Shown here piece by piece: positions 22,142 to 32,887 of a stretch of DNA of 64,000 nt (positions within the stretch are counted from its first letter, which is position 1; each line of letters begins with the position of its first letter). Source of the stretch: Wurfbainia villosa (Eukaryota > Streptophyta > Magnoliopsida > Zingiberales > Zingiberaceae); the NCBI GenBank assembly GCA_025175895.1, contig CM046000.1:43064720-43128719 (forward strand), given 5' to 3'. Under the pieces are notes generated by a model. The model made no database searches and was not told the origin of the DNA. It worked only from the letters and a program-made list of their open reading frames with translations. The translations under genes and the position numbers were made by a program.

Positions 22142-23563
22142 TGTAGGGGATCGTTGGAACGCTAGAGGGGGGGGGGTGAATAGCGTCGTGCTATACGTCG
22201 ATGGAAATTGTTCGCGTTCGTTTCTACAAAACTCGTTATGTGCAGCGGAATAATCATAAAAGCAATAACAAAATAAGACAAACACGAACACAAGAATATA
22301 ACGTGGTTCGGAACCGAATGGTTCATACTCCACGGATCGAGCTCTAAAGAGCTCTAGTGATGCACACGCAACCACTAATCAATAATAACTCCTTCTCGAC
22401 ACAAGTCGGAGGTGGAGAAACCCCTTACAATTGATTACAACAATAATACAATAAGAATACAAGCAACTACACTAAAATGCAAGTAAAGAAAACTTTACAC
22501 CGAGCTTTTGAATGCTTGTTTTCTAGGTTGATCGAGTAGCACTTGGAGACCCTGAATTGCAGCAGCAACTCGCCCCAAAACAACCCAAAGAACCTTAGCT
22601 TTTTCCTCCTTCACGAGCTCCATTTAAAGCTTCAACTTGTGCTGGAAAATGCCGATCAGTCGACTGCTCGGGACCATCAGTCGACTGATGCCACTGTTGT
22701 CGTGAGACAATGGCTAGATCCACGCTGGAAAAATCCAACGGATCCATCATCAGTCGACTGATTATGACCATCAATCAACTGATTATGACCATCAGTCGAC
22801 TGATCAAACCATCACTCGACTGCTGACCGCAGCGGTCGAGTGAGACTCCATTCTATGCTCCAAAACTCGAGCACCAGTCGACTGATCACACGATCAGTCG
22901 ACTGCCCACCTTTGGCAGTCGACTGCTAGGCCAATTCCTGCAGTCAAACTCTAGTTGACTCAGGCCAGTCGACTGCCATATGACACCAGTCGACTGACAC
23001 ACCCCAAACATGAGGTTTTAACCCAAGTATGGTTCCCCCATACTTGCTAGACCACCCTTAGCCTAGACCTAAGCCTTCTAGCCATCTCCGTCAGCCTAAC
23101 ACCTCTCAGATCCCTCCAAGTCATCCATGACTTGTTCATCCATTGCGCTAGTCTTTAGATTCTTTCATCGGCTATGTCATGCTAACGGTGTCTACACTGC
23201 CAAGGCACATTGAACTTATGCTGTCAAGACTTTGCTTGGACTTTACGTCGCCAACCATTGGACTTATGTTGCCAAGACTCCCGCTTGGACTTTACGCCAC
23301 CAATATCAAACCCCTTGGACTTCAAATGCTAAGACTCAAGCTTGGACATTCCTTGCCAACCCATGTTGGACTTTTCATGCCAAGACCCATGCTTGGACTT
23401 TTCCAAATGCCAAGTGTCCCACTTGAACTTTCCATGCCAAGTACCCATGACTTGGACTTTCCCATGACAATCACATTGTCATACGTTTTTGTCGAACATC
23501 AAAACATCTCTCGAGTCAAGCTCGAGTCCTGGTCAATCGTGACCTGAGCCGATAGCACCAACA
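22142..23563 (-). mobile_element. 3' LTR of E2
   Basis: Plus strand TGTAGGGGATCG to TAGCACCAACA. It contains the poly-G (U5) tract at about 22162, a CAGTCGACTG array (22655-22995) with about nine intact decamers, and the CCAAG/CTTGG repeat block (23200-23470). Confidence 0.92.
22655..22995. repeat. CAGTCGACTG array in E2 3' LTR
   Basis: About nine intact and several one-base variants of the palindrome occur in 340 bp, at irregular spacing of about 15-60 bp, interleaved with GATTATGACCAT and similar spacers. It is the densest array in the window. Confidence 0.9.
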
Positions 23564-25679
23564 ATCTCTCCCTTTTTGATGTTTGACAAAAACCAAACAA
23601 ACCATTGAGTTAGACCATCTAACTCAAAACAATCATCCCCATCAATTTTCCCAATTGATGTCATTCTCTCAATAAGTTCTCTCCCAAAATATTCTCCTCC
23701 TTTTTGACTAACATCAAAAAGGTTCTCTCCAAGGAGGTCAATGTCTCATGTCCCAATGAGATCTTACAATCTCCCCCTTGGTCCAAAAATATCTAGGATG
23801 CCTACCATCTTCCTAGTGATAAGTCCCATATCACTCAAGAGAGGCAATCCTATACACTCTCCAAATTTCCAAATTGGGTATCTCAAAATACCATTTTCCC
23901 TCCTCATGAGGAAAAAAATACCATCCATCATCCCATGATGGATACCTCCCCGTAAAGGTTTGCTCCCCCTTGACCATTGCACTAACAATGTCCTTGGGAA
24001 GTCTCTAAGCCAATAGGAACTCTAAACCATCAAAAATAAGGTTGGAAATACAACATTGAACTTTCCAACACCTTAAATTTGATACATTATCCTAACATCT
24101 CTCCTAATCCATATCTAATGGATTTTCACCCTTTAAAATGCTTCCAAAAGCATATCCTAGGGTTAGGAGTGATTAGGAACCTTTACCGTAGCTGAAATCG
24201 AATTAAACAACCTTGTTTATCCCGAAATCAGGCTATCAGTCGAGTCATTGCAGAAACCAGTCGACTGAAGTGCCCATCAGTCGATTGACACCAAGCAGTA
24301 GTCGATTGATACTACACTGGCGATTCGCGAGCCACTTCCACGGTGGTTTCGCTAAAGCGATTTTACGCCAAAGCGATTTCACTTGACGGTTTTCCAGGCC
24401 AGTTTCCACTAGAAGATTCCAGTATGCCAGGGTGCCAGGGCAATTTTGCAAGGGCAATTTTGACGCCCGGGCAGTTTTGCCAAGGAGATTTTGCCGCCAG
24501 AGCGGTTTCAGCCAGAGTCGTTGCCGCCGGAGCAGCTGCCATCGATCGCGACCGCTGTAGAGGTAGTTGATCGATAATCAAAACCTGACAAAAACATAAG
24601 TAATTACACATAGCTTGAAAAATCACGAAATTTCATATGTAATACTTATAACACATACAATCGATGAAAAATATTGGAAAAATATTTTAACCATTAAAAT
24701 ATGAGATTGATACAAAGTTCAAAAACTATTAAAACTTTAAAGTTTTTGATCTACTTTGTATCAACTTCTATAATGATGATTGCTATCAAAAGATAGACTT
24801 CACCAAGGTTTTCTAAAGTGATTTGAAAATGTTTTTGAAAACCTATTTTGAACCATGAACTATTGGCTAGATATACATGACTTGTATATTAGCTTTCCTC
24901 ATGATTCTTATGGATGATTGAAATAAGTTTAAGTTCATCTAGATGCACTAACTATGCACCTTGAACTTAACTTATTTTCCTAACATCTCACATGTTATCT
25001 AAGGTGTATACACACACATAAATGTCATTTTGATGTGAGATGTGGGTTTTGTTCTCCCTAAACTAGGGTTTCATGCATTTTTCTAGGCAACACTACTTGC
25101 TTCTCTTATAAATGAGACTCCAAGTCATGTCATTGTCCTTAAATCGATTTTCATCAAATTAAATGCATGAAATGATCATGGCATAGATGATAGCATAATT
25201 AAGCATAGCCAATGATCATGATGTTATGACATATGATTAAATCTAAAAACACATGACATTTAATCCTTAATCCTAAACATGATCATGACATATTTAAATG
25301 CTTGAAAATAGATATAATGTCATGACATGTAATATGGCAAACAAGGCATGACAAATAAAAAGTATAGGTATAAGAATACCTAAATTTCAATATTAGTTGC
25401 CATTTAATATAATTAAGTGTATTTTTCCATATTGTCACTTTTCTCCCAAGTGTGCCAAAAATCCAAAATGGCACACTATGACTCTAAAACTTAAATTGTG
25501 CCAATTTGATTGAATTATCAAACTTCTTAAATGATATTGGCACATCCTAAAGTCTTTTAGGATTAAGAATCAAACCTATTTTCAAGGTATCCATAACCTT
25601 GAAAATATCCTAAAGTGCTATCTTTATCATGGTTGAGTTAACTACCCATCCAATCAAGGTTGGCACACCTTAAACCAAT
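23564..25679 (-). other. E2 non-coding internal region with polypurine tracts
   Basis: Lies between gag and the 3' LTR. The LTR-adjacent polypurine tract (minus AAAAAGGGAGAGAT) is at 23564-23580, with further tracts near 23700 and 23770 (minus CAAGGGGGAGAT). A cluster of palindrome variants occurs at 24232-24320. No coding homology is seen. Confidence 0.8.
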
Positions 25680-27053
25680 CTAGCGTGAATCAATCACGCT
25701 CTTAGGAACCCAAAACCTATTTTAGCTCCTAGGGTTAACTAGGTATTCCTTAGGGATGACCTCCCTAGATACCCTTTTAATGACCCTTCTAGGCTTGTTA
25801 GCCTTGGTCATTGTGGTCTTACCTAGGTTGACTCTAGGGGTAACTCCCCTTGCAACCTTCTTAGTGGCTACCCTAGATTTCCTTGAAATCCTAGCCACTA
25901 GGCACATACCTTGGTCAACTCTAGGGATGACTTCCCTATTGACCTTAGTCTTCCTAGACCTAGTTTGTGTTCCATAATCAAATGGAACACTATGATAAGC
26001 CACCTTAGGCTTAGGTTTGTGACTCAAACCCTTCTTGCCCTTGGTTGACTTTTCTCTCTTTGACCCTAGGTGTTGACTTTGACCATTTGACCCTTTTAGT
26101 GAATTTTGCATAATCTTGAGGGTCTTCTCAAGTTTTTCAAGCCTTGACCTCAAGGCTTGGTTTTCAATCTCTAATTGCCCAATTTTAGAATTTTGATTTG
26201 GTCCTTGGGCAATGTTTTCCTAGGCATATGCCTAGTCCATTTGGGATTAAAACCTAGGTGCTCTACCACCTTTCTAATTGTCTCCCTAGGTAGAATTTGT
26301 CTAGAGTTATTTGACCTAGGTTTGTCCTTAGATAAATTGTTTTTAGGGACATTAGTCTCAAATTTCTTCTTATTTTCAAAATGAAAATTCTTAGCTCCTA
26401 AACAAAAGTACTTGTTCCTATTAGCATGCTTTTCATAAATTACAAGAGAATTAAAATTCGTAGCATGTTTTTGTCTATTAACTAAAGAAGGGGCATTACA
26501 ATATACCTTAGGGTTTGACTTAGAGGCTCCCCCTATTTGTGAAGCCCCCCTTTGAGTCTTCTTCTCCCCCTCTGGGCATTGATTCCGGTAGTGTCCCGGT
26601 TGTTGACATTTGAAGCAAATCACTTGCTCCTTGCTTTTGGTTGTTGAGGGACCGACATCCTTGATCTTTGGTGCCGGTGGAGCTTTTCTTACTTTCTTTG
26701 GGCACTTGCTCTTGTAGTGCCCGGCTTCCCTACACTCAAAGCATATAATATGATTTTTATTTACAATTGATATGCTTGAGTTACCTATGGTGGTGGTAGG
26801 TGCCGGAGTTGGAGCTTCTTCGTCTTGACCGGATGTGGAAGCTTCTTCTTGATGTCGCTCCGGTGATCTAATCTTCTCCCCCTCAATCCTAGAGGTGGAG
26901 GTCTCCTCCGATTCTACTTCCTCTTCCTCCTTGCATGTTGATGGTCTCTTAACCTCTAAGTCCTCACTTTCTTGTGAGGATGATGTGCTTGCCTCCATGG
27001 TCCCTTCCTCTTGGACCAGTGATGAACTTTCATGGTGCTTTGCCACTTGGCTC
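25680..27053 (-). pseudogene. E2 Gag, C-terminal two-thirds
   Basis: Continues E2 Gag after solo LTR S1. The frame 27118-26171 reads into S1 at its N-terminal end; real Gag begins at SQVAKHHES. It has a Glu/Ser-rich stretch, two intact CCHC zinc knuckles (CFECREAGHYKSKC and CFKCQQPGHYRNQC), then a Lys/Asn-rich segment. A frameshift leads into 26153-25722, which holds the basic region with repeated REVIPKVDQG/RGVTPRVNL-like units. One TAA interrupts before the conserved end FWVPKSVIDSR. It is better preserved than E Gag in the knuckles. Confidence 0.87.
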
Positions 27054-28883
27054 TGTTGGGCTTTTCGAGCTGCAAAACCCACTTTTTTGCATTGCGGAAA
27101 CCTCGGAAGCCCGACCATGGATCTGTGCGAAGATATAAAAAAAATAAAACATGTATGTGTTTAAATACCCTAGATCTACCTAATATCTACGAGATAAGAG
27201 CATTACCCTTGTAGCGGCGCCCTTCGCTTATCCCGCTCGTCCAAATGCTTTACCGGAACTCAAGAGTGTCAAGTGTACACTCCTCTATTGGTATTCACAC
27301 AGACAAATGGTGGAGAAAAATAACCTAGAGTGTGCTAGCACCCCTTGGAAGTTTCGGCCAAAGTAGAGGATTGGGAGAGAGATTGAGAGGAAGAAGATCT
27401 AAGGAAGAAGAAGATGGAGTTACTCACCAAATGAATTCCATTCATCAAGTGAAAGTGGCCGGCCACTTCAATGGGTGGGGGTTACATGCATGCATGTAAC
27501 TCCAAGAGCCAATGACTCTTGGTCTCCCTCATGAGGTGGCACCACATGATAAGTCCATGATGATGTGGAACACCATCATTGGCCGGTCCACATGCCATGT
27601 CACCATGACATGACAATTGGTCAATTCAAAATTGACCATTCATCTTCCCTCTCAAGTCAAGTCAAACTTGACCTCTTATCTCCCATGGTTGATCAAATCT
27701 AACCACTTGATTCAAGTCAATTTGATTTAATGAATCTCTATTCATTAATTTAAATTGACTCAATGAATCAAATCTAAATTAGACTCATTCAACACTTGAA
27801 TCAAATTGAGTCTAACTCAATTAGTCTAATTTGAATTACTCTTAATCCAATTTGGTTCATCCCATGAACCTAATCCTCATGGTTCATCATATGAACCTAA
27901 TCTCCATCTAATTGCCCTTTGTGTGTGACCCTATAGGTTCTTATAACGTTGGCAATGTCCCTAAACCGATTTAGGAACATAAGCAATGAGCGGTATCTAG
28001 CAACACATCATTGCTACCCAAGTTACAAGAATGTTGAGCTCCAACATCACCTTTGTGACTACTAATTGTGACTCTCACAATATGTGACAATGTCCCTCTA
28101 TCCTTGACATCTAGATTGACCAATTGAGGCATAGACCGTGTCATCCTCAGAACAATCTATATCTTGAACTCCAAGTAGACTCACTCTAATCAAATGAGCT
28201 TAATATCTCATATTGACTCATTTGGGCATGGCCATGCACTTCGTGGTCTCACTCTATCAAGAATAACAATGTCACTCCCTTCATATAGGAGGGATAGATC
28301 CCATCTACATCACTCACATCCCTCCGCATAATTTGTTACATACCCAGTGATCGCCTTTATAGTCCACCCATTTATGGGTGATGTTTGACGAAGCCAAAGT
28401 ATGCAACTCCTTATGTAGGGAACCATGGTGACTTCAGGTCCAAGAACTAATAGTCATACTAATAGTCACATGAGAAAGTATGTGACACTCATATAACGAT
28501 CCATGATACTTTCTCATGGCGGGTCATTCAGTATACATTCTCCAATGCATACCCATGTGTCAACTTGATATCTCATATCCATGACTTGTGAGATCAAGTT
28601 ATCGAGTTGACCTACATGCTAGTCTCTACACATTAACATTGCCCCTGAATGTTAATACTTGACTAGGAATGATTAAGAGTAGTGTTCTCTATATCATCTC
28701 ATTATCGATTCAACCAATCGATTGATATAGATAAGAACCTTCTACTCAAGGATGTTATTATACTTAGTTTATTTGGCACCAATACAAGTAAATATAATAA
28801 CCATGCCTTTATAAATAGGAATATGATACAATAAAGTCCATACAACAATCATTACATGATTGACTCTAGGGCTTTCACTAACA
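27054..28883 (-). mobile_element. Solo LTR S1 in E2 gag
   Basis: TGTTGGGCTT...CACTAACA on the plus strand, 1,830 bp, flanked by GGCTC on both sides (27049-27053, 28884-28888). There is no internal region, PBS or polypurine tract, so it is a solo LTR left by recombination between two LTRs. The orientation is minus, judged from similarity in plan to the A/B/C type LTR (minus strand starts TGTTAGTGAAAGCC). It splits Gag between AKELWS and QVAKHHE. Confidence 0.92.
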
Positions 28884-28888
28884 GGCTC

Positions 28889-29208
28889 CATAGCTCCTTG
28901 GCATCTATATAATTACCTAACATACACAAGATATTGTGAGGTATTAAATCAATCAAAATTTTTATTACCTTATTATTTTTCTCGAAGCTTTGGAGTTGAT
29001 CCTCACTCCATCTCTTCTTTTTGTGGAATCCACCTTTTTGTCCTCTTGGATGCTCAAATCCTTCCATTAATAAGGACTACTCCTCAAAATCCTTCATCAT
29101 TAAAAAATCTTCAATCCTTCTCTTCCAATAATTGAAGCCTTCTCGTCCATAGAAAGCATATGGGACCGGCGTATTGATATCCCATCCTAGTTGTTCTTGG
29201 ACTTCCAT
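28889..29208 (-). pseudogene. E2 Gag, N-terminal part
   Basis: ATG at 29208, 46 bases after the PBS. The start MEVQEQLGWDINTPVPYAFY is followed by GREGFNYWKRRIEDFLM. One TAG replaces a Trp in the segment before SLLMEGFEHPRG. It continues through IDLIPHNILCMLGNYIDAKELWS, where S1 interrupts. Alignment with E shows this is the natural N-terminus. Confidence 0.87.
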
Positions 29209-29253
29209 CTTCACCCTCTAGCGTGCTCCCTTAGTTGTTAAATTTTGAAGAGC

Positions 29254-29271
29254 GACCTCGCTATGATACCA
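29254..29271 (-). promoter_or_regulatory. Primer-binding site of E2
   Basis: The minus strand reads TGGTATCATAGCGAGGTC, two bases from the LTR end. It shares the CAT variant with D rather than the CAG of E. Confidence 0.87.
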
Positions 29272-29273
29272 CA

Positions 29274-30695
29274 TGTAGGGGATCGTTGGAACGCAAGAGG
29301 GGGGGGGGTGAATAGCATTGTGCTATACGTCGATGGAAATCATTCATGTTCGTCTCTACAAAACTCGTTATGTGCAGCGGAATAATCATAAAAGAAATAA
29401 CGAAATAAGACAAACATGAACACAAGAATATAACGTGGTTTGGAACCGAATGATTCATACTCCACGGATCGAGCTCTAAAGAGCTCTAGTGATGCACACG
29501 CAACCACTAATCAATAATAACTCCTTCTCGACACAAGTCGGAGGTGGAGAAACCCCTTACAATTGATTACAACAATAATACAATAAGAATACAAGCAACT
29601 ACACTAAAATGCAAGTAAAGAAAACTTTACACCGAGCTTTTGAATGCTTGCTTGCTAGGTTGATCGAGTAGCACTTGGAGACCCTGAATTGCAGCAGCAA
29701 CTCGCCCCAAAACACCTCAAAGAACCTTAGCTTTTTCCTCCTTCACAAGCTCCATTTAAAGCTTCAACTTATGCTAGAAAATGCCGATCAGTCGACTGCT
29801 CGGGACCATCAGTCGACTGATGCCACTGTTGTTGTGAGACAACGACTAGATCCACGTTGAAAAAAATCCAATGGATCCATCATCAGCCGACTGATTATGA
29901 CCATCAGTCGACTGATCAAGTCATCACTCGACTGCTGACCACAGCGGTCGAGTGAGACTCCATTCTGTGCTCCAAAACTCGAGCACCAATCGATTGATCA
30001 CACGATCAGTCGACTGCTCAGCCAATCAGTCGATTGCCCACCTCTGGCAGTCGACTGCTAGGCCAGTTCCCGCAGTCAAACCCTAGTTGTCTTAGGCCAG
30101 TCGATTGCCACATGACACCAGTCGACTGACACACCTCAAACATGAGGTTTTAACCCAAGTATGGTTCCCCTATACTTGCTAGATCACCCTTAGCCTAGAC
30201 CTAAGCCTTCTAGCCATCTCCGTCAACCTCACACCTCTCGGATCCCTCCAAGTCATCCATGACTTGTTCATCCATTGTGCTAGTCTTCAGATGCTTCCAT
30301 CGGCTATGTCATGCTAACGGTGTCTACACCGCCAAGGCACATTGGACTTATGCTGCCAAGACTCCGCTTGGACTTTACGTCGCCAACCATTGAACTTATG
30401 CTGCCAAGACTCCCGCTTGGACTTTATGCTGCCAATATCAAACCCCTTGGACTTCAAATGCCAAGACTCAAGCTAGGACTTTCCTTACCAGCCCATGTTG
30501 GACTTTTCATGCCAATACCCATGCTTGGACTTTCCCAAATGCCAAGTGTCTCACTTGGACTTTCCATGTCAAGTATCCATGACTTGGACTTTCCCATGAC
30601 AATCATATTGTCATACATTTTTGTCGAACATTAAAACATCTCTCGAGTCAAGCTCGAGTCCTGGTCAATCGTGATATGAGTCGATTGCACCAACA
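29274..30695 (-). mobile_element. 5' LTR of E2
   Basis: It matches 22142-23563 end to end with the same length. At least six intact CAGTCGACTG palindromes are at 29786-30130, and the repeat block at 30335-30600. It ends on the plus strand GATTGCACCAACA, followed by the TTCCT duplication. Confidence 0.92.
29786..30130. repeat. CAGTCGACTG array in E2 5' LTR
   Basis: At least six intact decamers plus variants (CAGCCGACTG, CAGTCGATTG) occur in the same order as in the 3' LTR. The differing copies mostly show single transitions. Confidence 0.88.
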
Positions 30696-30700
30696 TTCCT

Positions 30701-30951
30701 CTCTTAAGTGATATGAGACTTAACACTAGGAAGATTATAGCCATCCTAGATGTTTTTGGACCAAGGGGGAGATTATAAGATTTCATTGGGATATGAGACA
30801 TTGACCTCCTTGGGAGAACCTTTTTGATGTATGTCAAAAAGGGGGAGAATTTGTAGATTACCAATTTGGAAAAATTGGTAAAGAGTTTTGAGTTAGGTGA
30901 CCTAACTCAAAGTTGTTTGTAGTTTTTGTCAAACATCAAAAAGGGGGAGAT
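30701..30951 (+). other. E non-coding internal region, 3' end, with three polypurine tracts
   Basis: Resumes E after E2. Purine tracts occur at about 30766 (CCAAGGGGGAGATT), 30836 (AAAAAGGGGGAGAATT) and 30938-30951 (AAAAAGGGGGAGAT). The last touches the 3' LTR and is probably the functional primer. The repeated tract fits the Sirevirus multi-tract habit. Confidence 0.85.
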
Positions 30952-31389
30952 TGTTGGTGCAATCGGCCCAGGTCACGATTGACCAGACTCGAGTTTGACT
31001 CGAGCGATGTTTTGATGTTCGACAAAAACATATGATAATGTGATCATCATGGGAAAGTCCAAGTCTTGAGTACTTGGCATGGAAAGTCCAACATGGGTTG
31101 GTAAGGGAAAGTCCAAGCTTGAGTCTTGGCATTTGGAAAGTCCAACATGGGTTGAAAAGGGAAAGTCCAAGCTTGAGTCTTGGAAATTGGAAAGTTCAAC
31201 ATGGAGTTGGCATGGAAAGTTCAAGGGTGTAGTCTTGGTGGTGAAAGTCTAAGTCATGGGTACTTGGCATTTGGGAAGTCGAAGGGTTGATATTGGCGGC
31301 GTAAAATCCAAGGGTGGAGTCTTGGCAGCATAAGTCCAATGGTTGGCGGCGTAAAGTCCAAGCATGTTCTTAGCAGCGTAAGTCCAATG
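30952..31389 (+). mobile_element. 3' LTR of E, part 1 (U3 start)
   Basis: Starts TGTTGGTGCAATCG and carries the AAGTCCAAG repeat block. It is interrupted by S2 at CAATG (31385-31389). It continues at 32458. Confidence 0.9.
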
Positions 31390-32452
31390 TGTTGGATTGA
31401 TTTGAGTGCTAGAGGGGGGGGGGGTGAATATCGCAAAGCAATTTTTTCTTTCGTTCGATTAAAGACACGAGTATGCAACGAAAAATAAATAAGAAAAAAC
31501 TATTTTTTACTTGGTTTACAGCCTTCGGCTGCTAATCCAAGGCCATTTCAATCCGAGATCATGTATGGAGGGCAAATCACTAAAGATCTCATCATCGTTG
31601 GAGGTAGGAGATAACGAATACAAGGAAATACAAAAAGCTCGAGGATGAGGCAACACGCCTACCTCACCTCATTTACGATAAAGCTCGAAAAGAAGTAGAA
31701 TACAAGTAAATTGAATAACAACTCTATAAGACATATCCTGACGACTAAAGAAGGTGAAGGATGAGCTCTTGTCGTCAATGTTTCGGTGGTGCTTCGGCAT
31801 CGTAGAGTTGTCAAAGAGTCGTGGCGTTTCGGGAGCACTTTGAAAGCTTTGGAATGATGAAAATGGTGTGAAGAACTCCTTCTTTTATAGCCTTGAGAAA
31901 CTCTAATCATTGAGATGAGGTTTCATGAGAAGATGCCACCTATCCCTTGAGAAATGGTGATAATCTTTGACTCTTCTCGAGGCTAGAATTTGAACATCAG
32001 TCGACTGATATAAGCCATCAGTCGACTGTTGGCTAGGGTTTTAAACTTCATTGAAAAGTTAGCTCAAAATGAAACTAAAATAAGTGCTTTCGATGGTCAC
32101 CGACCGTCCGATCTCGACATAGACCTTCCATGGGATGTCTTAGTCAGATCGTCGCCTAAGGACGTCCCCGTACGGAGGACACAACCTTACTTACGCTCAC
32201 TCACACAAGCTTACCTCAACCTTTTACCTTTGAAGCTTCGCTTCCGATCTCCACCTGATTTCTTCGGCTCCCTCCAAAGTCCTCCCGGTGTCACCCGACC
32301 ACCACAGTTCCCTCCGGGTGTCGCTGACCTTCGGCTTAGATTAGCATTTCTGCACACTTGATTTAGCTCGTGAGATAATGATATAAACTTAACTTTGTGT
32401 CTTTGCCATAATCAAAATACAGGTTCAATTATCTGGTGCCCTTGTACCAACA
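31390..32452 (-). mobile_element. Solo LTR S2 in the E 3' LTR
   Basis: 1,063 bp, TGTTGGATTG...TACCAACA, flanked by perfect CAATG (31385-31389 and 32453-32457). It belongs to the F/I LTR family in minus orientation: the minus strand starts TGTTGGTACAAGGGCACC, close to LTR I. It includes a TATA (plus TCTTTTATAG at 31881), two CAGTCGACTG palindromes (about 31998 and 32019) and the poly-G U5 tract at 31412. There is no PBS or internal DNA. Confidence 0.93.
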
Positions 32453-32457
32453 CAATG

Positions 32458-32887
32458 TGCCTTGGCGGTGTAGACACCGTTAGCATGACAATAGCCGATG
32501 GAAGAACCTGAAGGCTAGCGTATGAATGAACAAGTCATGGATGACTTGAAGGGATCCAATAGGCGCGAGGCTGACAGAGGTGGCTAAAAAGCTGAGGTCT
32601 AGGCTAAGGGTGGTCTAGCAAATATGGGGGCACCATACTTAGGGTTAAACCTCATGTTTGAGGTTATCGTTTGACCGAGGCTTTATACCGGTCAGATAGT
32701 TAAGTGTTTGACACTTGGCAACTGATTCGACACTCAGCAGTCGACTAGGATTATGACCAGTTCGACTACTGTGACTCGACTAGTGCTCGACTGCAGTTTA
32801 TGGCCGAAAATGCCTTGGCAGTCGACTGCTCATTGGAACAGTCGCATGATGGCAGTGGACTGTTGGTTTGGTCGTGAGCACAAAACG
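32458..32887 (+). mobile_element. 3' LTR of E, part 2
   Basis: Collinear with 17715-18145 of the 5' LTR. It includes palindromes at 32735-32870. Interrupted by A at AAACG (32883-32887). Confidence 0.9.

Larger units (their letters stand above)
22142..30695 (-). mobile_element. Gag-only element E2, nested in E
   Basis: E2 belongs to the same family as E, in the opposite orientation. LTRs 22142-23563 and 29274-30695 are both 1,422 bp. The PBS is at 29254-29271. The target duplication is TGCCT (22137-22141) and TTCCT (30696-30700); the homologous uninterrupted site in E2 itself reads TTGCCTCTCTTGAG, so the right copy carries one G-to-T change. After removal of solo LTR S1 its internal region is about 3.9 kb and again encodes only Gag. 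Confidence 0.9.

Noticed and set aside
22655..22995. CRISPR-like array of short palindromes
   Set aside because: Units are 10 bp, spacing is irregular, spacers are related, no cas genes exist and the setting is a plant LTR.
24343..24570. A 75-codon frame rich in Gly/Ala repeats with AARAVSARVVAAGA
   Set aside because: Lies in the E2 non-coding region over degenerate repeats (GGCGATTTTGC type); no homologue in E at the same place.
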